13,154 nucleotides of DNA from Dethiobacter sp. (GCA_018333395.1 JAGXSQ010000120.1:1-13154), one strand, 5' to 3'; shown: positions 6,153 to 12,666, numbered from the stretch's first letter. Numbers and translations are program-made. The notes: generated from the letters alone by a model not told the origin.

Positions 6153-7031
6153 TCAGTCCGCCGCTCTTCGGGCAAAGGTGTCTACAGCTCTTACCGGATA
6201 ATGAAGGGAATCCGTTAACTCTTGAATCCGCTTCTTAGTGTAGTGCTTCACGCATTCCGGCGGCTTTACCGTTCCGCCGTGAGCTTTCCGTGCCAGCTTG
6301 TCTTGCCGCACCCACTCTTTGATAACGGCTGTTTCATTATTATAGATTGGCAGCGCCGCGTCCAGGTTCTGATCCATGCCCGGCATTATCTGGTTTTTCA
6401 GCTTTCCGGATCGCAGGTCGTCAAGCCACGCCTCCACAGTCCTAGTGGCCGGAATCTCATCCACTGCGGGTTCAATCTCGGCCAGTCTGGTCAGTAGCGG
6501 CTCGGCTTGGCTGTCCAGTTTTCTGCAGGCGCTGTCGTTCTCCCAGGCCGCAGCATTCCATTTCTGCCTGGCCTGCTGGTATGCCGTTTCAGCCGTCTGC
6601 CACACCGCATAAGCCGCCAGTCGCTCTTTGTTTGCCAGTTCCCGCTGCTTTTCGATTTTTGCCAGTTGTGTCTTGATGTGTTCTGCTTCTGCAGCCTGAA
6701 GATCTTCTTTAACCAGCATGATAGCCACATCCATAAGCTCCACCTGGTGGGTCATATCTTTGCTTACTTTTGCCGGATTCCCTATGGCCAGCGCCTGGGC
6801 AGCCTCTTGCACTTCCTTGCCGGCCAGCTCCACAAGGCCGGCCCGCTTTTGCTCAAGCTCCTGCAGCCGTCCCTGCAGCCGCTCAAAATTAGTTTTTATC
6901 TCCGCCAACTCCTCTTCTGATAAATTTTGGTACATACTCCAGACTTCTTCCTTGCTTGTGAGGATAAGTGTTTCGCCAAGGACATTCGGGTTCCGGATTT
7001 TAAACAGCATTTTCTTGAAACGTTTCAACAC
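6153..7031 (-). CDS. Coiled-coil protein of unknown function, 292 aa
   Basis: The N terminus is short and basic (MLKRFKKMLFKIRN). A long charged helical region follows (about 36-190), rich in E, K, Q and A with heptad-like stretches (ERLQGRLQELEQKRAGLVEL; AEAEHIKTQLAKIEKQRELA), then a C-terminal region (about 195-292, including HGGTVKPPECVKHYTKKRIQ). No enzyme motif is visible. GTG 7031 is supported by AAGGAGGTG 6 bases upstream. It sits 18 bp after the proline-rich gene and 21 bp before the small terminase gene, so it is co-transcribed with packaging genes. A scaffold- or packaging-associated role is conceivable but unproven. Confidence 0.72.
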   Translation of the reverse strand: MLKRFKKMLFKIRNPNVLGETLILTSKEEVWSMYQNLSEEELAEIKTNFERLQGRLQELEQKRAGLVELAGKEVQEAAQALAIGNPAKVSKDMTHQVELMDVAIMLVKEDLQAAEAEHIKTQLAKIEKQRELANKERLAAYAVWQTAETAYQQARQKWNAAAWENDSACRKLDSQAEPLLTRLAEIEPAVDEIPATRTVEAWLDDLRSGKLKNQIMPGMDQNLDAALPIYNNETAVIKEWVRQDKLARKAHGGTVKPPECVKHYTKKRIQELTDSLHYPVRAVDTFARRAAD

Positions 7032-7049
7032 GGGTTACACCTCCTTAAG

Positions 7050-7229
7050 CTAGATGGGTTTCCGGATAATCTTTACCGGCGGCGGCTCAACGGCTTTGTC
7101 TGTCGGCTTGCGGTCAACTACCCTGCTTTTGCCGGCTTCGGACGGCTCGTCCAGCAGGTCGGCGAAAACATCGCCCAACGTAGGCCCCCGCGCAGGGGGT
7201 TTTGGTTTCAAGATATCTTGAAGTCTCAC
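7050..7229 (-). CDS. Small proline-rich hypothetical protein, 59 aa
   Basis: GTG 7229 opens MRLQDILKPKPPARGPTLGD... and ends VEPPPVKIIRKPI. The protein is proline- and charge-rich, probably disordered at both ends, with a short central helix (GDVFADLLDE). The start is chosen from the near-perfect AAAGGAGGTG (7236-7245). The same frame is open upstream to ATG 7361, whose ATGA overlaps the nuclease stop; that start would give a 103-aa protein beginning MSGRRVAKGQKLLIEC but lacks a close ribosome binding site. Family unknown. Confidence 0.6.
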   Translation of the reverse strand: MRLQDILKPKPPARGPTLGDVFADLLDEPSEAGKSRVVDRKPTDKAVEPPPVKIIRKPI

Positions 7230-7255
7230 GTTTTTCACCTCCTTTAACTGCATTA

Positions 7256-7266
7256 AAACTGTCGTA
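7256..7266 (-). repeat. Internal TACGACAGTTT box, reverse orientation
   Basis: The 11-bp end repeat occurs once more here, on the minus strand, 27 bp upstream of GTG 7229 and 10 bp before its ribosome binding site. It lies between the nuclease gene and the packaging part of the operon. Confidence 0.45.
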
Positions 7267-7357
7267 TAGCCTCTGGAACGCCTGTCGTTATTGGCTTTGT
7301 GGCCGGCCTCTGGACACTCAATCAAGAGCTTCTGCCCTTTGGCTACCCGTCTTCCGC

Positions 7358-7885
7358 TCATGGTCGCCGCAACCGCTCCAGCGCAAAATAATAAAGGTGT
7401 TGGTATATCCACCGCGCCGACATGTCCCTTGGCAGAAAATGCACCGGACAGCTATAACGCAGGCTCAGTGCGGCCAGGCTCGCCTGCAGTGCCTTGCACT
7501 CATACTGGCTGCGATATTCACCCCGCACAATCCGCCCGTAACCGTCCGCGTCCTCCACCAGCAGCGCGAACCAGTCCAGCCGCTGGCCTCTAATAAGCTC
7601 GTTTTCAAAGCGCGTCCGGTCCTTCACTGTCTCCACCAGCTCATCAACGCTGGCCTTCCGCTCAACTGCGGCGTTAAAGTATGTGTCCCTGTGAAGTCCC
7701 AGCTCCGGGCAGGCAGGTAGCATGATTGAATAGTCACCTGTCGGCAGGCTCCGTTTGGCGTGAGGTATGCCGGCTTCCGTCAGCCAAGCCAGGATATGGC
7801 CGTTTTCCTGCTCGCGGGTATCGTGCAATATCGTCAGGGACGCGGCCAGTGTCTTAAGCTCGAGGTCGGTGAAGTGATAGCGCAT
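7358..7885 (-). CDS. ERCC4-type nuclease, 175 aa
   Basis: The protein has the XPF/ERCC4 nuclease signature: D22 in ILHDTREQ, then GDYSI (50-54), VERKAS (74-79) and D81, i.e. the GDx(n)ERKx3D active-site pattern. The rest (TRFENELIRG, LDWFALLVED) fits the family. Such phage nucleases cleave branched or flap DNA during recombination and replication. No helicase or HhH domain is attached. AAGGAGG lies 9 bases before ATG 7885. It is downstream of the primase in the same operon, consistent with work on replication intermediates. Confidence 0.88.
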   Translation of the reverse strand: MRYHFTDLELKTLAASLTILHDTREQENGHILAWLTEAGIPHAKRSLPTGDYSIMLPACPELGLHRDTYFNAAVERKASVDELVETVKDRTRFENELIRGQRLDWFALLVEDADGYGRIVRGEYRSQYECKALQASLAALSLRYSCPVHFLPRDMSARWIYQHLYYFALERLRRP

Positions 7886-7925
7886 CGGCTTGCGCCTCCT
7901 TGGTTAGTTGGTTATATTGTCGCTT

Positions 7926-8021
7926 CTACGCCGCAAAGAGGATATAAACTGCAGTCACCATCACGCCGCCAATAAACGCCATATACACCAGAAACCCCCG
8001 GTCTTTCAACGCCTTACGCAT
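7926..8021 (-). CDS. Micro-protein with one membrane segment, 31 aa
   Basis: ATG 8021 opens MRKALKDRGFLVYMAFIGGV and continues MVTAVYILFAA. A basic N terminus is followed by about 20 hydrophobic residues (10-31), so it should be a single-span membrane peptide with its N terminus inside. AAGGAGGTG stands 6 bases before the start, an almost ideal site and strong evidence of translation. It lies 40 bp before the nuclease gene. Function unknown; membrane micro-proteins in mobile elements can be holin-like, toxic or regulatory, but nothing here decides. Confidence 0.65.
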   Translation of the reverse strand: MRKALKDRGFLVYMAFIGGVMVTAVYILFAA

Positions 8022-8060
8022 CGGGTTCACCTCCTTCCGTGACAGCGCCCCTGTTCCGTT

Positions 8061-8180
8061 TTAGTCCAAATGGCTGCTCGAATCGTGCCGCCCGCTGACG
8101 GCCTTGCCCCGCTGAAGTGCCATCTTCCAAAGTTCAGGGTCGCGTGCCAGCAGAGATTGTAGTTCTCGCTCTGAAAGCAC
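8061..8180 (-). CDS. Small hypothetical protein, about 39 aa, start uncertain
   Basis: The frame reads VLSERELQSLLARDPELWKM then ALQRGKAVSGRHDSSSHLD, a coherent amphipathic helical peptide. The only standard start is GTG 8180, which lacks a good ribosome binding site. Upstream, codons stay open (RHFLLNKCLL) to a TGA near 8210, just after the primase stop. The gene may begin at a non-standard codon, depend on coupling from the primase, or be a 5'-damaged remnant. Confidence 0.4.
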   Translation of the reverse strand: MLSERELQSLLARDPELWKMALQRGKAVSGRHDSSSHLD

Positions 8181-8224
8181 CAGCAGGCATTTGTTTAGTA
8201 GAAAGTGTCGAAGTGTTCAAGCGT

Positions 8225-10489
8225 TCAAGCGTAGTTCTTGCTCCAGGGTTCGTCTGCGGCATCGTCCTCAGTGCCGTCGCCAGGTTCGCGGGAAGAAGGT
8301 TGATTGCCTTCCCCTCCGGTTCCGGTAACATAGGTAACATTGGTAACAAGTGTAACGGTACTCCCTGCAGCCTGTTTTTCTTCCTCGCTTTGTTCGTCCA
8401 GAATATAGCGTTTCCGCAACTTCTCAAGTTTCGTTTTGTCGTAAATAATACGCCGCTGGACTGTTCCCTCCATCTTGACAAGTCTTGTTCGCAGCCCTAA
8501 AGATTTTAGTATCTGTCCAACGGCCTGGGGTTTCATTTCCACCCGTTCCGCAATGTTGCCAGGCGTAACGTTAATAACGCTGTCTCCCGTTACGCTTGTT
8601 ACCATTGTTACCTTGTTACCGGCTATCTCAAATAGCGCATCCACCACCTGGCCAACCTTCGTTGCCGCCCGCTGCTCAATCAACTCCCGCTGGTGGCCTT
8701 GAATGAACAGCCGGTAACTGTCCAGCACTTCGGGTTCACCAGCAAACAAAGACATAAACGCTTCCGATACTTGCCTCAGCCGTGGCTCAATGCTGCCCAG
8801 GGTCAGGCTTGCCGCCGCTTCTGGCTCTACTTTGAAGTAGTTCCGCAGCCTAAATAACAAAAGTTTATTCCGTAACCCTTGTTGCTCGGCAAAGAATTTC
8901 CGCCCCAGCACCGCCGGTATATCGTCCCGGTCTGTCTCAACCATTATTTCTGTCAAACATCTGGCTTCCAGTGCGGCATCCTTAAACCGCCGCCTGGTGG
9001 CAAACACCTTCGGCCCATACACGGGCAGAATTTGAATCTTATCCGGGTTGTCCTTTGTCGCTCGAATAACCGGCCTGCCGCGCTCGAAGCCGCAGTTTAG
9101 GATTGTCACAACCTCGTTGTATTCGTCGGAATTCTTCATGTCCGCCTCGTCTAATACCAGTGTTCCGCCCCATTTGCGTAGCATCCGGTAGATTGGCGCA
9201 GGGGTCACGCAGCCGCTCGCGCTTATATTTTTATAGCAAAGGCCGCCTATCACGTCCAGGAAGCGGGATTTCCCGCAGCCGGTATCGCCCAGCGCCCGCA
9301 GATAGGGGAGGGTATGGAATCGATCATACAGCCAGGACAATAGCACATAGTAAGCCGCAAACTTTAGGTAAGAAGGGGAAACGTCCAGGTATCGGTAAAG
9401 ATGGGTTTCGATTTCGGCCAGCAGGCTTAATGTGTCGCCGTATTCCTCGGCACCGGAAGGCAGCTTAACCGCGCCCAGCGTCACATCTTCGCTGTTGATT
9501 GGCTCGGTAATTTCTTCTTCACTCGCCAAAAACGGGATTATCTCTGCTTCTCCGGTCTCTGAGTTATAGGCTAAAAACGCCCCTTTACCGTCAATATAGA
9601 GCTGCTCATAAAGCAGGTTCCCCGCAGCAAAGAAGCTCGTCTGTCTGGTTTCGCGTTCGTCCTGTTTTTGTTTTTCTTTTCTCTGCCGCCCGCGCTTCTC
9701 AGTCGTCGGCCTCGACTCCGGGCACTCCGCAACCAGCCGCAAAAGTTCATCCCGCGTTCCGCCGCTGTTCAGCCAGTCCGACACGTCGGCCTTTGCCGGC
9801 AAGCCCGGAAGCTCCAGCACCCGAACAGAAGCCGCCTTACTCCGCAGGCTCCGGGCTACCTGTTCCGCATGTTTGCGCCCAGGGTCATCATTGTCGGGCA
9901 GAATGATCGCGGTTGCGCATGTCAAGCTGTCAGCATAATAGTCCCGCCACTTGCCTGCGCCCATCGGGTTGGTGGTCGCAGCTAGGCCCAGCTTGGCCAG
10001 GTTGTCGCAGTCCTTTTCACCTTCAGGAATAAACACTACTTCCCCATTCCTGACGGCCTGCGATACTTCCGGCAGCCGGTATAGCACCGGCTTAACGCCG
10101 CCAAGGCCATTCGCCCAGCCGCCTTTGCCGTCCGGTTGCCGCTGGAAGAAGCGCTTGTCCGCTGTCCGGCACACCTGAAAAAGCAGCTTGCCGCCCGCGT
10201 CCCGGTAGTCGTAGGTCGCAACAACTTCGCTACGGCTTGCCCGGCTCTGTTGTTCCGGCTTCGGGTATAAGTCTTTCAGTGTTAAGCCGATGGCGGCGCA
10301 AACGCTCTCAGCCGCGCACCCTGCATGACAATAAATTAAAACGCGCCCATCGCTGCCCTCGGAAACGTGCAGGCTTTGTTTCCGGTCATCATGAGCCGGG
10401 CAAAGGGCTTTATAACCGCTGCCTGGCCCGCCGCTGCAGGGCTGCACGCCTTTCAGGTGGGAGAGGACGTTCTGAAGCGCCGGGTTCAT
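8225..10489 (-). CDS. Primase-helicase replication protein, 754 aa
   Basis: This large protein combines a CHC2-like zinc finger (about 30-58: CPAH, then YCHAGC), a TOPRIM primase domain (EGEKD 156-160; DNDDPG 199-204), a helicase-like ATPase (Walker A GDTGCGKS 401-408; Walker B TLVLDEAD 443-450) and a C-terminal winged-helix-like segment (PGNIAERVEMKPQAVGQILK). The order fits phage and satellite primase-helicases that start autonomous replication. ATG 10489 is chosen because GGGAGGGG precedes it by 6 bases and it overlaps the upstream stop (ATGA); the frame is open to 10555. Two VTxVTxVT stretches in the C-terminal region come from short tandem DNA repeats. It gives the element its own replication initiator. 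Confidence 0.9.
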   Translation of the reverse strand: MNPALQNVLSHLKGVQPCSGGPGSGYKALCPAHDDRKQSLHVSEGSDGRVLIYCHAGCAAESVCAAIGLTLKDLYPKPEQQSRASRSEVVATYDYRDAGGKLLFQVCRTADKRFFQRQPDGKGGWANGLGGVKPVLYRLPEVSQAVRNGEVVFIPEGEKDCDNLAKLGLAATTNPMGAGKWRDYYADSLTCATAIILPDNDDPGRKHAEQVARSLRSKAASVRVLELPGLPAKADVSDWLNSGGTRDELLRLVAECPESRPTTEKRGRQRKEKQKQDERETRQTSFFAAGNLLYEQLYIDGKGAFLAYNSETGEAEIIPFLASEEEITEPINSEDVTLGAVKLPSGAEEYGDTLSLLAEIETHLYRYLDVSPSYLKFAAYYVLLSWLYDRFHTLPYLRALGDTGCGKSRFLDVIGGLCYKNISASGCVTPAPIYRMLRKWGGTLVLDEADMKNSDEYNEVVTILNCGFERGRPVIRATKDNPDKIQILPVYGPKVFATRRRFKDAALEARCLTEIMVETDRDDIPAVLGRKFFAEQQGLRNKLLLFRLRNYFKVEPEAAASLTLGSIEPRLRQVSEAFMSLFAGEPEVLDSYRLFIQGHQRELIEQRAATKVGQVVDALFEIAGNKVTMVTSVTGDSVINVTPGNIAERVEMKPQAVGQILKSLGLRTRLVKMEGTVQRRIIYDKTKLEKLRKRYILDEQSEEEKQAAGSTVTLVTNVTYVTGTGGEGNQPSSREPGDGTEDDAADEPWSKNYA
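8324..8359. repeat. Four tandem 9-bp GGTAACAtn units inside the primase gene
   Basis: GGTAACATA, GGTAACATT, GGTAACAAG and TGTAACGGT follow each other with exact 9-bp period and encode LVTNVTYVT. A second cluster of GTTACC/GTTACG units lies at about 8590-8618 in the same gene (VTMVTSVTG). Phage origins often lie as iterons inside the initiator gene (lambda O). An origin role here is inference; a coding-level repeat is the alternative. Confidence 0.45.
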
Positions 10490-10791
10490 AAGCAGCCCCT
10501 CCCGCTGCGGCGCTTTCTCTCCCCGCTGATTGCAGCCAGCCGCCCTAAAAGCCAATCTTGGGCAGAAACAAACTCTGCGGGGCCGGTGGTAACTGTGAGC
10601 TGCTTTTGTGGGTCAACGTTTGCAAAGGCCAGCTTCACTTTGGCCTCTTCCCGCCAAAGCTCAAGGTCGCCTATATCCTTTAAGTCTAAGTTTTTAGCCT
10701 TAAGAAAATCTTCCCAACTGCGAAACGGGTTCGGCAGCAGATAGCCGGTATTGCGAATTCTGGCCTGTTTTGGTAAAATATGAATAGACAA
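10486..10791 (-). CDS. Hypothetical protein upstream of the primase, 101 aa
   Basis: TTG 10791 opens MSIHILPKQARIRNTGYLLP. Chosen because GGAGGTG lies 6 bases upstream; the in-frame ATG 10806 overlaps that site and longer starts lack one. The body (SWEDFLKAKNLDLKDIGDLE, then EAKVKLAFANVD and AQDWLLGRLAAIS) looks helical and soluble without a known motif. Its TGA overlaps the primase ATG (ATGA), so translation is probably coupled. A replication accessory role is suggested by position only. Confidence 0.65.
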   Translation of the reverse strand: MSIHILPKQARIRNTGYLLPNPFRSWEDFLKAKNLDLKDIGDLELWREEAKVKLAFANVDPQKQLTVTTGPAEFVSAQDWLLGRLAAISGERKRRSGRGCL

Positions 10792-10809
10792 AGCCCACAC
10801 CTCCATTGC

Positions 10810-10827
10810 CCCGGCCTGCCAGCCGGG
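10810..10827. repeat. Inverted repeat between the Xis-like and 101-aa genes
   Basis: CCCGGC-CTGCCA-GCCGGG forms a 6-bp GC stem. A second inverted repeat, CTGCA-GCAAAAT-TGCAG, lies at 10846-10862. Both fall in the 94-bp gap (10792-10885) that holds no gene. Leftward no T run follows, so readthrough from the Xis-like gene into the replication genes is likely; the hairpins may attenuate it. Confidence 0.4.
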
Positions 10828-10885
10828 TTTTCCTTTTCTCGCAAACTGCAGCAAAATTGCAGTACGCCTCCGGCATCGCCCGCCC

Positions 10886-11125
10886 CTACTGGCTTTCCGC
10901 CGCGCCGTAAGATTGTTTATCAAGCACCGCCCGCTCAAGCCACTGCTCAAAAGCGGCTTTGGGCACAATAACCCGCTTCCCAACGCAAATAGCAGGGAAA
11001 CCCGGCTGCCGGGCCAGCTCATAAGCTCGGGGTAAATTGATATCCAGCAAGCTGGCAACCTCCGGCACGGAATAGACCAGCGCTTCAATCTTTGGCTTGC
11101 GGGGAGTGTAGTTATATTTCTTCAT
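10886..11125 (-). CDS. Xis/AlpA-like helix-turn-helix protein, 79 aa
   Basis: The sequence YSVPEVASLLDINLPRAYEL (about 18-37) followed by ARQPGFPAICVGKRVIVPKA has the excisionase-family pattern: helix, recognition helix and a wing (GFPAICVGKRVIVPKAAFEQWLE). These MerR-fold proteins bend DNA for excision (Xis) or activate transcription (AlpA-like). AAGGAGGG lies 6 bases upstream of ATG 11125. As first gene of the long leftward operon it could link excision and replication, or act as operon regulator. It differs clearly from the 55-aa protein at 2861-3028, so the element has two such proteins. Confidence 0.85.
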   Translation of the reverse strand: MKKYNYTPRKPKIEALVYSVPEVASLLDINLPRAYELARQPGFPAICVGKRVIVPKAAFEQWLERAVLDKQSYGAAESQ

Positions 11126-11137
11126 TTCGCGCCCTCC

Positions 11138-11166
11138 TTGACTGGTTTTGTTTAATATGATACATT
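11138..11166 (+). promoter_or_regulatory. Promoter of the rightward three-gene module
   Basis: TTGACT (11138-11143) and TACATT (11161-11166) are 17 bp apart on the plus strand, upstream of ATG 11225. A leftward promoter for the long operon must lie in the same interval; the best candidate is TTAGCA and CATATT on the minus strand with an 18-bp spacer, which is weak. Confidence 0.45.
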
Positions 11167-11190
11167 GTTAGAAAGTCTGCTAAAAGTGCT

Positions 11191-11213
11191 TTTACCGAAC
11201 ATTTACCGAACAT
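11191..11213 (+). repeat. Two overlapping TTTACCGAACAT repeats, candidate operator
   Basis: TTTACCGAACAT occurs at 11191-11202 and 11202-11213, an 11-bp period. The pair lies between the divergent promoter region and the ribosome binding site of the 290-aa gene. Period and look recall the TACGACAGTTT pairs at the element ends, but the sequence differs. A binding site for one helical face (about one turn per unit) is plausible. Confidence 0.5.
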
Positions 11214-11224
11214 TGGAGAGAATT

Positions 11225-12097
11225 ATGAAAAAAGTTTATCCTGTGAAAAAAGAGGAAGACGAAATGGGCAATATAAAAAAAGAATACGCCGGTGAAGAAG
11301 TATCAGCTTTTTTCCCCCTATGGCCGGTTTACGCGCCATATCGCATATACAAAATTGAAACAGCAGAGTTAATTCATAACCCTGATGATAGGATAGAGGA
11401 AATAAAAGGCTTCACCGTAAGACATCGCAAAGAATATATTAGGTATGGAACGGGGAATTGGGTAATACAAGGCCAATTAGAAGCCTATCGGAAAGTGTGG
11501 GAAGCGGAAGGGGCACTAGTAGAAGGGGTGAAGTTCATAAATCCTGCCGAAGAATTGGGGCTTTTAAATACTTTCCGTAAAATAGACATTGATTGCCACG
11601 ATTCTATTCTTAGTTTTGTTAACCGATATGGCCTGTTAGGGACAGGCTTTAAAGAAAGTCGCTCTTGGATTACAGCACAAATACCGGAAGTTTCTTTCGG
11701 GATTGAAAGTGAAAAGCTTTTTGATTTTCAGTTGGCAGCACAGACTTTGCAGGAAACCTATGCGCTGCGGAAAGGCGGCGGAGATAAGGCAGTTTTGTTG
11801 CGGAAACTTCGCCATAACCTGGCAGGAGTGACGGAATATCCGCAGCAGGACAAGGAAGGAAACATTATCCCCGGGAAAAGAGGGCAAACGCTTCTCGATT
11901 ATATTTGGCTCCATTTTTATAACCTTGTATTGGGTAACGGATGGCGCGAATGTGCTTATTGCGGTAATCTGTTTGAAAAAGCTCACGGTCACTCAAAATA
12001 CTGTACGGATTGCAAAGAACCCGGACAGACTCCACCGTGGATTAAATTACAAAGGCAACAGCAAAAAGGAGGAAAAAACTCTGATGCCAACCCATGA
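11225..12097 (+). CDS. Protein with C-terminal zinc knuckle, 290 aa, function unknown
   Basis: The C terminus holds a four-cysteine zinc ribbon: C243-x2-C246 (CAYCGNLF) and C260-x2-C263 (YCTDC). It is preceded by LLDYIWLHFYNLVLGNGWRE and, further up, SILSFVNRYGLLG (128-140). I recall a broad family of bacterial proteins with this order (a 'FxxxYGLLG' helix, later a membrane-like helix and a CxxC/CxxC tail), often next to DNA-binding genes and loosely like ABATE/CGNR regulators; no function is established to my knowledge. ATG 11225 is chosen because GGAGAG precedes it and the longer frame (11165) starts before the operator repeats. Base composition is clearly more AT-rich than the rest of the element, suggesting a separate origin. 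It overlaps the next gene by 14 bp. Confidence 0.78.
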   Translation: MKKVYPVKKEEDEMGNIKKEYAGEEVSAFFPLWPVYAPYRIYKIETAELIHNPDDRIEEIKGFTVRHRKEYIRYGTGNWVIQGQLEAYRKVWEAEGALVEGVKFINPAEELGLLNTFRKIDIDCHDSILSFVNRYGLLGTGFKESRSWITAQIPEVSFGIESEKLFDFQLAAQTLQETYALRKGGGDKAVLLRKLRHNLAGVTEYPQQDKEGNIIPGKRGQTLLDYIWLHFYNLVLGNGWRECAYCGNLFEKAHGHSKYCTDCKEPGQTPPWIKLQRQQQKGGKNSDANP

Positions 12098-12260
12098 AGT
12101 ATATGAAGGCCCAACTCCTGCAGGAGGCGTAAGGTCGGATATTGTTTATATGGACGATAAAGGGAATGTGGTGGACAAAGCACGATCCACCTGGGCTAAA
12201 ATCCGGGAGCTTGACCAGCACGGGAATGTTATTATGGAAACGTATGGAACAATCTCGTAA
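12084..12260 (+). CDS. Hypothetical protein, 58 aa
   Basis: MPTHEVYEGPTPAGGVRSDI opens this small, probably beta-rich protein (IVYMDDKGNVVDKA and ELDQHGNVIMETYG look like two hairpin repeats). AAAGGAGG lies about 11 bases before ATG 12084, inside the end of the 290-aa gene. It is co-transcribed with both neighbours. No family is recognised. Confidence 0.68.
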   Translation: MPTHEVYEGPTPAGGVRSDIVYMDDKGNVVDKARSTWAKIRELDQHGNVIMETYGTIS

Positions 12261-12288
12261 AATAAACTGGGGAGGGAGGCGCGTTGAC

Positions 12289-12573
12289 ATGCCGGCAACA
12301 AAAGACGGCGGCTGGGTTTTGGACGACAGAGGTGTTGATTATCCGATTTACGGCCTGCAGTGTATGCGTTGCAAGCATTTGCGCGATGAGCGGCCGGAAG
12401 ATAATATCGGCTCCCGTTGCGCGGCATTTGCTCTAATCCCGCGTGAGATTCTGGAAGGGAAGCACGACCATACGCAGCCCTTTCCCGGAGACGGAGGGAT
12501 AAGGTTTGAACCGAAGTCGGGGGGAGCTATTGGGCAAAAAAAAATAACGGCCCATAGGCCGCTGCCGGGTTAA
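12289..12573 (+). CDS. Small CxxC protein of a phage-associated family, 94 aa
   Basis: After MPATKDGGWVLDDRGVDYPI the protein has C25-x2-C28-x-H30 (LQCMRCKH) and C44 (SRCAAF), likely a metal knuckle. Then IPREILEGKHDHTQPFPGDG and GIRFEP follow. This tail (EI..G..DH..P.PGD.GI.FEP) is a motif I recognise from small proteins scattered in prophages and mobile elements; function unknown to me. ATG 12289 has GGGAGG 9 bases upstream. It is the last gene of the rightward module; a terminator lies about 95 bp beyond. Confidence 0.72.
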   Translation: MPATKDGGWVLDDRGVDYPIYGLQCMRCKHLRDERPEDNIGSRCAAFALIPREILEGKHDHTQPFPGDGGIRFEPKSGGAIGQKKITAHRPLPG

Positions 12574-12578
12574 TGCAG

Positions 12579-12601
12579 TACGACAGTTTTTACGACAGTT
12601 A
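12579..12601 (+). repeat. Two TACGACAGTTt/a repeats, candidate integrase arm sites (right)
   Basis: TACGACAGTTT (12579-12589) and TACGACAGTTA (12591-12601) form a pair with 12-bp period, about 120 bp inside attR. They have the same orientation as the pair at 124-145. Confidence 0.6.
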
Positions 12602-12666
12602 CGGTAAAACAGGAGTAAACCAGACTGAAAATACAGTTAATTTATGTTAACCAGAAGGCCGGAAAT

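Noticed and set aside
5716..6201. Plus-strand open frame of 161 codons
   Set aside because: Antisense to the small terminase-like gene, serine- and cysteine-rich as typical of shadows in GC-rich DNA.
8324..8359. CRISPR-like array
   Set aside because: Units are contiguous 9-bp repeats without spacers; no other repeat-spacer pattern and no cas genes in the window.
8134..8481. Leftward 115-codon frame overlapping the end of the primase gene
   Set aside because: It overlaps the primase in another frame, its start lacks a ribosome binding site, and the 39-codon frame in the same gap reads more like protein.
11636..11992. Minus-strand 118-codon frame inside the zinc-knuckle gene
   Set aside because: Antisense to a gene with a clear start, promoter and zinc motif; no own signals.
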